A stretch of 64,000 nucleotides of DNA, from the NCBI GenBank assembly GCA_027574665.1, contig CM050655.1, positions 16,239,170 to 16,303,169 on the forward strand. Direction: 5' to 3'. The notes beneath the pieces were generated by a model. It saw only the letters and a list, made by a program, of their open reading frames with translations. It was not told where the DNA came from and made no database searches. Each line of letters starts with the position of its first letter. Within the stretch, counting starts at the first letter, position 1. The stretch comes from Rhynochetos jubatus (Eukaryota; Chordata; Aves; Eurypygiformes; Rhynochetidae). This document shows positions 24,395-37,500 of this stretch, piece by piece. Made by a program: the position numbers and the translations under genes.

Positions 24395-27178
24395 CCAGAC
24401 TAGTTAAATGAATTTTAGAGTATTTTTTCATAGAGTGTAACACATGGAAATCCATTATTCCTTGATAGTTTAAATAACTAGTTAAATGATTAAAAAAGCC
24501 AACATTGTATTTTGTTTTGACAAAATTATTGATTTAAATCCCATCCAATAGCACAATACCATTTAAAGGTCATCTAAAGAAAAATGAGTTTACACTCCAA
24601 CAGAGCAAGCTTATCTGTCATGAAAGTGTAATGATGTGTTTATACTCTCACTAGTGTGTGTATATATTTTTCGGAAAGATAAGATGTTTGGTGCAGATGA
24701 AGTCTAACAGGAGAGAAATGTGAAAAAATTCTAGGTATTTACAGTAATTGCTAAACAACTAATATATGTTTCACAATTTCGATCGTGTCCATCCACTCAC
24801 CCTACCCATGTGTTTTTATAAACTGTTGAGCACCACAGCACTGAAAACCCTTCTATGCCATTCATCAGATGCTTTATCAAAAGTCTTCCATGATTTGCAA
24901 AGTGTAGTACACAGCTTATGTACCTAGACACTAACAAGTGAGATGTCTTAATAGATAAAGATGTACAATCTGAAACATGTTTTGTATATTACAAGTGTGC
25001 TAATGCAAACTTTTGAAACTTTTACAATGAAACACCATTACAGGCCCTGGTATACTACTCAGCTAAAAATATATTTATTAATGGAAAACATTCAAAAGAG
25101 CTCCATTAGGATGACAAACCCTACACAGTCAGTATCTATTTTTGATTTATTGTGACTCTTTCTTTTTCCCAGTTTCCAATTCCAATAGCAAATGGAATCG
25201 ATGTTTTCTCACACCTAAGATGCATTAAGATGTTCTTTAGGACTTTGCTCTAAAATATCCATTACCTGCTACCCCAACCTTGTCACTCTTCTCCCCTCTC
25301 TAAAAGGACTAACAGATTCTTCTGTGACATCCTCAATGCACCTGCATGATCCCTTTTCAAAGATATGTGAAGGACCTACAAACTAACAGATTATAGTCTT
25401 TCTCTTTCCTTAGAAAAGGACATGTACAAAGAACTGTGGTTATGGCTTTTGAATCCACCCTGATAATCCGTACTAGCTTGTACTGACGGGCTACATCTTT
25501 CTTGTGGATTTAGGTGCACCACTCGCACAAACTCCCACTTTTAAAATACCTGAACATTTTGCTTGATCACCCAAAATAAAAGCAACATTTGATCCATAAT
25601 AGTTACTTACCAATTCTATATTCACAGATCACAATTTCTCAGCTTTCCTATGGTCTTCAGTTGTTGAGATGTACACCATAAGAACAGAATCATGCCATAA
25701 AACATTTCTTATTAAAAATGCAGTAAAAACTTCTGCAAGGGCCAACACAAATTGTATTTTGAGAGGTCACCTTTATTCTTAGATCATGGTTACCTGTATT
25801 AGGACAGTCCTTTCCAAAAACCTGGCTAACTACAAGTGTTCTGAAAAACGTGCTTTTTTTTTTATACTGTTTCAGACTGTAGGAACACTGAAGTAGCCAT
25901 TACTTTTAGAAGTCATACACGCCACAATCCCCAATCCTTGTTTATGCCAGCCCCAGCCTCACATGGTGCTATAGCCAGTCCATACATCCTTTAGCAAGGA
26001 GGATGATTTCAACCAATAAAATGATGAGCAGGAAGGGGGCAGAGGGGAGAAAAGAGGTTGTAGAACATGTTCTCTTCCACTTGCAAAATAAGAAGAAAAG
26101 CATCTTGATCAGAAAAGTCAGAATTTAAAGCAGTTATTTCTGTTTTGGAGATCAACAGTAACTTAATTACAAAAGGGGAAAACAATGACAAGAGGGTATA
26201 TTGACTTCATTGCAGATTTCTAAACAGTATTATACTAGCAAAGGCTTTTCTTTGTCCCTAGTTTGTATACTGTCCAGTGTGAATACAAACGGTTCTTTTC
26301 ATTCATATTTAAATCAGAAATATTCTTTTATTATTTGAAAGATTTTTTCCAGATGTTTCAGCCTAAATCAGACCCGCTCTAGAGGCCTCACTCACATGAG
26401 TACTTGAAACACTCTCTGCAACTATGCTCAATGCAGAACATACACAAATGATTAAAAGAAAAGTTCCTCTGCCTCACATAATTCCATTTTTAAACCCTTT
26501 TTTTATATATATATTTTGTTGTTTCCACACAATATATGTGTTTAATACACACATAATGCAGACACACACAGATACTAAAGAACACATTTATATAACAGAT
26601 CTAGTCTCACCACGCTGGAACTGTGCACAGAAGTTCAGATATAAAACCAGAAACCATGACAATAAATGATACTCCACTGACTGATACCTACCCCAAAGTC
26701 ACCACCTCTGAACTATACCCCTGCTCTGTCTTTTATTTCTAGTCTTAGCTTTTCAGTACCTCAGTTTGCTCAGTATACAGAAAAAACAGTGCCATAATAA
26801 TTCCCACTAACTGGTAGGTTCAGTCTGAAAGCTTAATCCATCATTCTAGAAAAGCACTTGGAAAATTTCAGATAAGGAGTGCTTCATTAAATCCAAAGAG
26901 CAATTGTTCTATGCACGTCTCTGGTGTTTTGTCCCATCTTTATGCACTCCATAACCTTCATCCAAAATTACATGAATTTTAGGTATATAAGTCTCTGTAC
27001 TGAACCTACCATTGGGACATAGCCAGTCAGGAGGAAAAAGAAAAAAAAAAAAGTGGCCTATTTTCTACCAGAAGTTTTAGACAGAGCGCAGTTTAAATTT
27101 TTTAAGAAAATTAAAAAGCTGGCATGATCAGAACAGAGTGTGATATCTAAAAATAACTTCAAAGCCATTTTTGATATA
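24395..27178. other. Non-coding AT-rich DNA, no gene recognised
   Basis: AT-rich, with a T10 run at 25854-25863, a small A/T and CA-rich patch at 26500-26570 and an A12 run at 27041-27052. No open frame or repeat that I recognise. Confidence 0.55.
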
Positions 27179-27253
27179 AGGGTTTTTTGTTTCATTGGCT
27201 TGTGGGTTCGGGGTGGGTTTTTTTGGTTTGGGTATTGGGGTGGGGTTTTTTTT
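27179..27253. repeat. G/T-rich low-complexity tract
   Basis: About 75 bases, nearly all G and T on the + strand, with at least five runs of three or more G. Potential G-quadruplex on the + strand. It adjoins no recognisable mobile element. A plus-strand open frame crossing it (27140-27403) only reflects the lack of stop codons in G/T-rich sequence. Confidence 0.8.
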
Positions 27254-30200
27254 AAAGAATTTTACACCAGGAAATTATTTAGAATAAACACATTATGTTC
27301 TCCACACTATGCAGTCGAACACTTACGTACCAGATTACATACAAAGCACATCATGCTGACTTCTTCTCAGAACACGCACAAGGATATTTTTGCTGTAAAT
27401 TAAAGGCCAAGGCTAGTCTCCCTTGTTTAATTAGCTGTATATGTGTGAAAATACCAAATACACAAAATCTGGGATTCTAATTGCCGTTATTCTGAGATGT
27501 CAAAAAAGTCATCTCTTGTATTCGCTGCCACATTACCTAGAAACTTGTAATAAGATTTTTAATTTAAAAAAAAAAAAAAAAAGAATGTGATACAATAGAT
27601 GTAGCTATGGAAATTATATATTTAGAGAGAAAAAAGATTGCTTATACAGTAGTCCAACTGGATAGAAAATTATTCAAAGTTTATATTCAATTATACAATT
27701 AATTTTCTACTTCATTCTGCAAGTGACTACAAACTCAGTTAAAATATAGTGGGGAGGTGAGTTTCAGAACACAGTAGAATTTCCTGAAGGCTATAACAAC
27801 CCTTGAAAAAAAATTAAAACCTGAGCATAAGACTTTATGCGATACTGAAAATATTGGAAAGTCTGTCCTAAACTACATGTGAAGGATCCTAAAGTTTAGA
27901 TTGAGAACGTTTGAAAGCATCATGTACAAAACCTTAGATTCTCCCACATTTCCCTTTTTCAGGGGTTTCCCTGTGTTAATCCAAGGCCTAAAGGCATGAG
28001 AGGGTGACAGCAGAGAAAGACAAGGACCCTCACAGACTAAAGACCAAAGCAGACCTACTAATTCTTAGGGATCATCTTCCATGTTACATTCCAAATCTTT
28101 TCTCCTGCAGCTGTGCCAAGGTCTGCACCATTCACTCACCGACAAACATGGGTGTCACGCAGACTTATCCTGGGACAGGATGCATCATTGTGCAGTTTCT
28201 TGTTCAGGATGTTATGTAGTTTTACAACAGAATTACTGAACTGGTTCAGACGTACTGCAGAATAACACCCGCTATTCTGAAGCACAACAGCATTCTGTAG
28301 ATAAAACCCAACACAGTACTTTGTTGGAGTTGTTACAGACCAGAGAAAAGATGGTAGTTAAAGTACAGAAAGCAAGTGTGAAGTACATGATTCTGTGTGT
28401 ACCAATCAAATACACAATATATAAATGAAGTCTTGTACATCCTATTCAAAGATATCATGGTTCATTAAAGAAAGCTTCAACAGGTAGGTAAGTCGAAGGA
28501 TCAGCATAACTTATGCACTATGCAGTAAGGTAGATTTTAACATTTCGGTTAATGTTTATTAACAATGACATGAGCGGAAACTCCACTGAGCATTTGAGCA
28601 AGTGCACACCAAACAAATTTTAATTTTAACCAAAACTGAGAAAGATTAAAGGCTGTGGCATAAAAATACTACTGCTTTTAGACCACCTAATGAGAATGAT
28701 AAAAAAAAAAAAATCAGGGGGTAAAAAGAGAAGGGATAGCACCCATAGACTACAAAGCCTCACTCACTAGAAGAGCAGTACTGCACTTCTGGAGACAGTT
28801 TACAGGGTAACAAGCAATAGATAACTTAGATTTAATAGATTTTCTACTGAGTTGTAGAAAATATCATGGACCCAACACTCATTTTGATTGTCATGGCAAC
28901 ACTGGGTGATATTGTCATCTTATAGCAAGCACAAGTTGCATCGATAAATAGTGGTTACTGTCAGACAACCTATACACTGACACTTGCTGTTCATCATAGT
29001 TTTATTTTCACATGCAAAGAGCAACAAAGTTATGGGCTATATTTGGTGGTAGTTTGATAACACTGACAGAAAAGTGTGCAATTCAGTTAGCAGTTAGACA
29101 AGTATCTGTCATAGATAATAACTTCTTATGTCGCGGAATCTACATACTGATCAATGTGAAGCCCTGTGCAATTGCTTATACCAATCATAAATCACTTTCT
29201 ATTGATTGGCATTTCAAAACCTTGACATAATTAGAAGCTCTAGAAAGGGTCACAATGCTCTGCATAATGCTCTGCATGTTCACAAGTCCCTTATTTTCAA
29301 GCCCTTTCAATATTGCATTGTGGTCAGGTTTTGTCATGATGGGGGGAGCATTTTATTTTTTATTGTTGGAAAACTAAGCATGCAACTGCCACCTGATAAA
29401 TCCTCATGTTAGAGGTTAAAACGGGAATTTCCCATGCCTGGATTTGATTCTTGTGTGCAAATGCAGACTTGCCTACATGCTGCTCATAATCTGATTTATG
29501 CACCAATTTATTTTATACATTAGGCACACTGTATGCAGTCTGACTGATGCATAAAAATTTCATGCAAAAAAGGACTTACTTGCACACAACTGCTTTTCAG
29601 TTATTATTACCTCTTCTGGTTAGCATCATAGAGTAGGTAGGACAAATGACTTGATACAGTGCACACATTTTGCCCAGTATACAAACATTTTGATCAGTGC
29701 CTATTTCACTTCACTTTCAGCAGTCTCGAATAGCTTAACAGCTTTATCATTAAAGAGATCAGATCTTTCGTTTTTGTAAATCCCTCTATGGTAACAAGCC
29801 CCTGCCACTCCCACACACAAATTTTTGTATGTACACATACAAGATGTGGGATTTATGCTGCAGTATACCTCAAATAAATTAGTAAAACCTAGTAAGGGAG
29901 GATACTATCACTAATTTTCTGATCATCTTCATACATGTATGTTTCCTGTATTATTATCAATCAAACTGAGGGTATGTTTTTGCACAGCTTTTACTTAGGA
30001 AAAAACAGCAAGAAATGCATCTTTCTATATTTTCCATTTATTAGAAGTCTCCTTTCATCCAAGAAATATGAGACCTGAAATAAATTGTACCATCCTGCTT
30101 TTTTTTTTATTCAAATCCTTGCCAGTGCTAGGCAGTATGCTAATGAAAACAGGTTGATAAATGACTCCCTGATATTTTCTAGACATTTTTCTCTCAGAAG

Positions 30201-30399
30201 TGCTCTAAACTGATGTAGCTCAAAGAGAATAAGGCGCATTAAGTCATTATATCAATTTTTGTTACCCAGATACTTCAGTCCCAGTTAAGAGCTGACAGCC
30301 AATATAAAACAAGGCAAGGGCATCATACGACTCCATCGATCAAACCTTGTCGTAGATAGATTGCCTATTACACAAATAGAACCAGCAGATTCAGTTTGT
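27254..30399. other. Non-coding AT-rich DNA, nothing recognised
   Basis: Contains A17 (27566-27582) and A13 (28701-28713) runs and a perfect 12-bp tandem duplication of AATGCTCTGCAT at 29254-29277. No gene or mobile element was recognised. Confidence 0.55.
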
Positions 30400-31110
30400 A
30401 GTTTTATGCTCTCCAATTAAAGGATAACAGGGTACTTTCCCATAAATCTGCTAATTGCAACTGAATTAATTTAACAAATTTTGCCAAGCACAGAAAAAAA
30501 TGATTGGTTAAGCTAATATAAACTAGCACAGGTTGTCACAAAGCGAGTTCCATAACAGGCTTTTACTATACCTTGACTGGGCAAGGTGTCACAAGCATTT
30601 AACTCCATTGGGGTTCTTTGGCAACAGACAGCTGACAACCATAAAACACTGCACAAATAGGAGATAATTTATTTGCTGTACTTCCCCCCGCCCCTGAAGC
30701 ATGGAATAACGCCTTCTTTGCACCTAATTAATGTTTCTCTCTAAGCGCGCTGTTTTCCTGAATCAGTATTATACAAGCAAAAGCACTAGATCACAAAAAG
30801 TGCTCCCACATGGGCACTCAGCAAACAATGGCAGTGATCTGCAAAAAATAGAAAACCAGCCTATAGCATTGCTGTGAGAAGCAGCCAAGGCGCTTATTAA
30901 ACAGCACAGTAATGCAGCATACCATGCTTTGGATATTATTCTAATGAGTTTAGATATTCATATGGAAATAGCTAGACCGACAGAATGGTAGATAATTCAG
31001 ATCTATAAAGAAAGAGCAATCACAAGAGATCTCTAACTGTAACTTATGAAGGAAATTATGATTGCAATCACCCTTGCAATGATACATTATTGTGATAAAA
31101 ACCTGCCTTT
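30400..31110. promoter_or_regulatory. Candidate regulatory region (two sub-blocks)
   Basis: The left part (30400-30560) is rich in AATTA/TTAAT cores. The right part (about 30780-31110) has high complexity, a SOX-like AACAATGG at 30824-30831, a POU-like ATATTCATATGG near 30953-30964 and paired ATTGCAATCA/CCTTGCAATG motifs near 31063-31080 that resemble C/EBP-type sites. A GCGCGC-containing patch lies near 30746. No frame is open across it. An enhancer role is inferred from texture alone. Confidence 0.3.
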
Positions 31111-32727
31111 ATATTAAAAAATAAAATAGCTATTTCCTAATTAATTTAAAGAAATTTATATCCAAGCCCAGAAGATATTTTAGGAGCAACACTTACTGGC
31201 ACAGAAACATTACTTTTGTGGATGGCAAAATTTGCAATAAAGCAGCATATGTTTGTGTGTGCCAACATAAAGTACAAAACTACCGTCACGATTAATACGA
31301 AGACACAATAGAGATTATCTCTTTGACATATTGGAATTTAAAATGGAGGGTACTATTAACATTAGGAAGAGTTACACATGAAATGCAAGTCAGATGCAAC
31401 AACGGTAAGCTTTCTAAATAGTTGCCAGTCCAGAAGGAATACTTAATTCAACTTGGCTTTGTTCCACCTACCACCACCACCTTTTTTCAGGCAAGTCTAC
31501 TTCCTATGGTGACCAGATACTCATAGTTTCAACCAAATTATGCAAATGAAAAAGAAACAAAATAACTAAATCACCCCACCCTGAAGTCTTAATTCCACAT
31601 ATTGAGTTTGCTTTACAAATCCCCAGGCAATTTTCTGTCATCACTAAAAACACCATTTGAAGACAAAAGACACTTGAAGAGGTGCAGCAGTACCTTCCCT
31701 TAGAACAGTTTGGAAAGCCTAATTTATTTCCACCCTGGTGGACTTGCTAGAAAAGTTCCTAATTTCATCTATTGTCTTGTCTTGTGTTAACACATGGTTG
31801 TTTTTACCTGGAAATAATGTATAAAAAAGCCCTCCTGACTTCAAATAGAGGAAGAATTACAGGTCCACAAAAAACTAAGGTGTCACAGCATCAGGACTGG
31901 AAAGAAAAACTTCTTTCATGTAGGGCCAGCAAACCAAACAACCAAGACAAAGCAACAACAGAAATGGATTTCTGAAGTTCATGGCAAGTTTCATGCTCTT
32001 TACTCTCCTCTGAAAGGTAAACAAAGCTGCTTGGAAAACAAAATAGTCCCCAAAAAATCCACCCACTTCTCCCATATTATCATAATCAGCAATTACTTTA
32101 TGCAATCATTTTTAGCATGGAAAATTCTGAAAAATAATTGTTCTACCCCACTGTTATCAGCAGAAGTTATGTTGCTCATTTATATTTCACATGAAGTATA
32201 ATATTTCTTTTGTCTTATATCTTTAGAGGCCTTTGGTAGGAGACAGTGAAGCCTTCCTCTTGAATATGATACAGAATACAGTAATGTAATGCAATGTAAT
32301 ACAGTTATTTTGTATACTTCCAGGACTATTTTACATTGTGCTGTTTTTCCATGCAACTATGAGGAAGAAGGTGCCATTCCGTTACTTTAGATGATCTGCC
32401 CAACATGGTTTTGATCATAACTATGGTACAGAACATGAAGCCAGTATTCTTTCACTGACGTACATGATACTATTTTATTTACACTGATGGCCTCCATGTC
32501 ATGCATTAAAATTTCATTACAAAGCAGAAAGCTACCTGGCTAAAAGCAACAAGTATTACTGGTGTCTGTGTTTATTTATTCCCTGATTCCTATTGATAAA
32601 TTCCATGTACATCTAAAATTTTACATGTTCACATCACTAATGTATTCATAAAAACAGCCACAAAACTCAATACAAATAGCATGTAAAATCATCACAAAAA
32701 AGTGTTATAAAAAAGTCATAATATTAA
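31111..32727. other. Non-coding AT-rich DNA, nothing recognised
   Basis: AT-rich with a short CCA-repeat patch near 31469-31482. Small open frames on both strands (31772-32105) overlap and have no recognisable content. Confidence 0.55.
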
Positions 32728-32860
32728 AGAATACAGAAACAAAGAGCTGGAAAGGATCTCAAGCAATCATCTACTTCATCCCACTCCTTGGACAAAAATG
32801 AAATGCATTTCTATGACTGTTCCTCCTTTTATAGCAAACTGTAAATATGCCAAGACATCA
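32728..32860 (-). mobile_element. Ancient CR1-like LINE 3'-end fragment
   Basis: The + strand words AGAATACAGAAAC, AAAGAGCTGGAAAGGATCTC and AATCATCTA follow the order seen in the reverse complement of CR1-family 3' ends (the same order is seen far less decayed at 51541-51600 in this window). The element therefore lies on the minus strand, with its 3' end to the left. Only about 70 bases are convincing, and the right edge is a guess. It could belong to another CR1-clade family. Confidence 0.5.
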
Positions 32861-35800
32861 ACCGCACATCCTGTGTTCAGAAGACATGATATTCCTGATC
32901 AAAGTTTTGACCAATGACCAAACAGGGAAGAGCCTGGACTACATACTACTGTACTCAGCTAATACAAGATGTGCTCTGATGAACCTAACCAATATTTCCA
33001 GTTAAATTCGATTCAGCTAGGAAAACGAACAGAACTCTGATAACACACTGTCCACAGAATATGCCACTTTCATTAGACAGACTCTCAATCTCTGAGTCAA
33101 TAAGCGGTCATGAGTAAAATGTCACTGTGAGCTTAAGTTACCAAATGATCTTTGATCATTAACTTGCTTTCCAAAGTTGTTTTCCAGAGGTATAAAAAAG
33201 CCCCACATGCAAGTTCCTATCATGCATCCCAACGTAGTTCTCAAACACACTTAGAGTATGCTTAAATTTTACATCAAGGGCCAACATCCAACACCAGAAT
33301 ATTCCCTAATCACAGAAAGACTTGTGGCCTAAGAACTATCTGCAAAGTTAGAACAGCATCATGCATGTCCAAAAAAATCAGATTACGGACAAGGCCACGT
33401 CTGCAGAGAAGACTGAAAGTGCTAGAATAAGGGAGAAGAATGTAGATTGTCCAAGTGGACAACATCATTCCTTTATAACAGCATAGGGTTGCCTGCAACT
33501 GTGCACTACGGAAGCTGGAGGCACGTGAAGCTGCACATTAATCTGTTGGCCAAGCTCTGCACAAGAGCATACAACGCTATCTGGAATGCACCTCTGACCT
33601 CATGTCCCACATTGGATATCCAGGACACTCGCAGCATAGACTCTGCATTCAATCATCTTTTTGTGATCCACCTACTCCATTTCAGAAGTGCTTTGTTGTA
33701 ATTCGTGTATACTGCTAGACCCTTCAGAGTTAGTCACAGTTTGACTATACAGGGTTACTTTAATTGCAGGCTGTTGAGAGGAAAATACCTTCAGAGAAAA
33801 GCTGAAGATAGGCTGCCACTTGACAAGAATTCTTGAGACAATGCACTAACAAAAAGGCCTGAGACAGGGTGTTCAAAAGAATTTTGACAAGTATACAAAG
33901 GCAAAAAGAGGGAAAGAGCAGTTGTTCTATAGAAGAAGCTGAGATGTCCAAAATTCTTCAGCCTAGTTTGACAGTGAGCTACTATGTCACACTGGCTGTT
34001 GCACAGAAATACTCCTGCAAAGCAAAGCCAATCTCAGGGGTTTCACTTCAAGCTATGTATTTGAGGGGAGAGGGTTAAAGCTGTCAAGACACACCACTGA
34101 AGGTACAGCAATCTCTATGACTATTAGGAGGTTAAATTTAACCAGATTAAATTGAGACAACAACCTTTAGCCAAACAGCTTGCAGATATTTCGGAGACAG
34201 TAAAAAAAAACCCAAGGAATTAATCTGAAAAATTAAATAGAGACATAAAATTGAAGAAGAAGCTAGCTGAGAAAACTCCTACCTACGACAGTTGTCAAGG
34301 CCTACTAGAAGTAACTCTGGAACACACAAAGATACTAAAACCTCAAAGCAAGGTTAGTGGGAGATACAAGCATTCCATGACTTGAAAAAGGGCAAGATAT
34401 CTACCATTAGTACATGGAATGCAAGCAAGAGTATGCCTTCAACAGGGAGGATCTATTAAGAAATTCTTCCCTTCTTTGACTTCTGCTAAAAATAATAGCA
34501 ACTCATATTATCACAGCCCTGTTTCTGCTAGCTGCCTATATTTTTTCCTATTTTACCACTTGTACAAAAATTTTTCATAAATATTCCTATTTATACAGAC
34601 ATTGCAAAAAAAAACCTATCAGGAGAATCCCATTCAAAGAATCCCAGTCCCAGCTCTTGGCCTCACCCAGTCACATTCATATACTTGATACCAAAGAAAG
34701 CAAATGCCTGGAGTATAAACCCAGGATTTGTCTGAACACTCTTAGCTGTCAGGACAAAAAAAGTCGTATGCACCATGGAGGGCTAAGGGACTCTCCCTTT
34801 ATACAAACCAACTAGCAGACATGAAAGGTTTTACATCTTCTAACAAGAAAAATATAGACTCTAGAAATGCTTTCATGTAGATTCATCTTTAGCCTCTAGC
34901 AAAAGTGTCTCAGGATTTCTTTATATTTATTGGTATCATTATATGTACAGGAATGATCCCAGAAGTAGGGCAGGGCTGAACAACTTTTAGGACTGGCTAG
35001 ATAAGTATGCATTATTTTGAACTCTAGGACACTATAAAGAAAGAAATTTGACTAGTCTAACTAGAAGGAAAGACAAAAAAAAAAAAACCTAAGGCATAAG
35101 AACAGTTATATTTAAAAATACAATGAAATACTAAATGTGACTAAGGCAGATATGAAGTGTTAAAACCCATGATTTATATGTTTTAGATGTACCTCAGACT
35201 ACCAATGGCAATCAGCCCATATGAGTGTCAGTGAAGTTTCAGACCATCATTTACTGGTTACAGAAAATAATCTCGTTAACATTAAAAAAGCACACACATA
35301 TATGCATTTAGTCTCTCAGAAAACAGATTTCAGCATAAAGAGATATATTTCAGCATCTTTGCTTGGTAAGACACTAGCTTTAAATACAAACCAGCATTTT
35401 TGGGCTAAGACTATGTAAACGTGTAAATTTTGGTAAACAAGGCTATTCTAAGGAGTTTTCTGCTTTCATTGGGTTGTGACAATAACATGGAAGCCCTGCA
35501 GAAAGACTGCTACAGTTTTAATTCTTTTTCCTTTTCCAAGTAGTTGGATTCCTTAAAATATGTTTTTGAACTCTAGAGCCAAGCAAAACAAATGTTGTCC
35601 CTTTTTTCTATATACATAATCTTTGCCTCTCAGTGAAATTCAGATCCATTTTGAGTTGGTAACAACAAAGAGGAAAACTAACTTTTTTTAGGTTTCTTTT
35701 ACAGTTCTTAAAAAAAAAAAAAAAAAGCATTAGTCTTTAACTGCTGAGACGCTGTTGGACAATACAAGTTAGGGATCACACAGCATTCCAAAATACCAGG

Positions 35801-37090
35801 AAAACCCACGACTGACATCCCCATACAGTGAAAAGTGTTGCTTTCCCCAGATTTTAACTGTCATTCAGACTATGCATCACACTGGGAAAGGTACATTTCT
35901 AGCATATAGTGTCCACTAAAACTTTAACTTGAGCCTGATTTGAAACTGCTAGTATAGTCACAACAAGAACAACAATTCTGAACAAAATCTTTTACCTGTA
36001 AAGAAAACAAGAATTAAGTAATATTTTCCCCATTTCCTTATCAACATACTTTATAACCTTGCCTCAGAACTAACACTTCAAATAACAAGAGGCCAGCTCA
36101 GTCATTTGGCATTTATTGTAAACATTTCTCTGAGGCACCATCTCTTTTTAATTGATGCACTCTTCAAAGTTAAAACAAATATTTCATAATACCTAATAAA
36201 AATTCAGAGGAGCCTCTAACAATCATATTTCAAGCATTTACTAGCTTAGTCTGCATTTTGATCAAGGAGTAAATGCAGAGAGCTAAAACTTTTACTCTGA
36301 CCTTTACTTTTTTCCCCTGTAATATAAACCTTCGAGGACACCTTTCTTCTCAGAATTTCAGACTCTCACTCCAAAAAGGAAACCCTAACACATCCCTTCA
36401 AGCACCCTACATAAGGTTCTCCTGTTTTGAGGTCTACGTTATTTCTTCGTCCCTGTCACATAGTCCCATCTTGTGAATCTAGAACACAAAACCTCCTCTT
36501 TGAGACAACAGTAACTCAACAATATAATGATTCTCAAATTGTATTTATTAAGCAATTTTCCCACCCCACAAAGACTGATCTACTTTGCCAAAACAAACAT
36601 ATTTTCTTACAGAAGTGAGTGAATTGAATAACCATACACATCAGTCTTCTGGTCACTAAGATTTTCAAAGCAGTTGGTTCCTTTGTCTCAGTTTGGATTT
36701 CCAGAAACAAACCCTGTTCCAGTCTCAGCCAGCCTTACAGGGAGGGCTTTCAAAGGCAGAGAGAAGCCTTTGGCTCCATGGGGCTACGAAGAAGACATTT
36801 GTTTTGCTGCAAGGATGGTGCACAAGCTATCCACATCTGCATGTCTACAAAAAGAGATAGATATGATGTTCACTGCGCTTACAGTTGCTCCCTTCTGCTC
36901 TCTAAACAAATAGTCTACGATGAAGTTTTGTAGTGACGCAGGCATTACAGTAACCACATCTTTAGTCTTTCACCCCTGCCCACAAAGTACAATAGTTTGA
37001 TTGGTCAAAGGCTTGTGTTTCAACCTTTCTGTTCAGAGAAAAAGAAAGTGTTTTAAATTCCAAAATTCATTCTGCCACAGCTTGAAAGTC
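32861..37090. other. Non-coding AT-rich DNA, no gene recognised
   Basis: Holds A13 (35075-35087) and A17 (35710-35726) runs. Plus-strand frames of 60-84 codons (for example 33447-33701 and 36674-36913) have no recognisable domain. No repeat family was identified. Confidence 0.5.
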
Positions 37091-37115
37091 TCTCAATTTT
37101 TCTTTTGTTTTCCAG

Positions 37116-37450
37116 GGAAGAAAATTTGAAGTAACAGTTTCTGATAGCCTAGTAGTTCCAACTGGAAGTGACAGAAGACCTACTAGCTTATACAGAGAGA
37201 AGAGAGCTATCTCTTCCCAATCCATCACCAAACGCCTCAAAAGAAGATGAGAAGGTTCCTAAGAACGGATGCTAGTAACCTGTGGAATGAAAGAAGGTGG
37301 AGACTGACAGTATCCACCCAACTGATACATGGTGACAGAAATCTGCAGTGAAGCATTGTAAAAGTACAAAGGAAGCACGACCTGCACAAGGAAAGCGAGT
37401 GATTGAGAGATCCCAGACGTACTTTATGGTAAAAGCTGTAGCCCTGTAAG
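37116..37450 (+). other. Weak candidate exon (splice-bounded)
   Basis: A pyrimidine-rich stretch (37091-37113) ends in CAG, a good-looking splice acceptor with AG at 37114-37115. From 37116 a frame is open for 44 codons to a TGA at 37248-37250. The deduced peptide is basic and ends in LKRR. A strong donor-like AAG|GTACGT lies at 37448-37456, and an AATAAA is at 37493-37498, so the segment could be internal or terminal. I do not recognise the peptide. Splice-like signals of this quality also occur by chance in tens of kilobases, so confidence is low. Confidence 0.17.
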
Positions 37451-37500
37451 GTACGTCTCTGGGCTCTTGCCTCCTCCTTCTGTCACACCTGGAATAAAAA

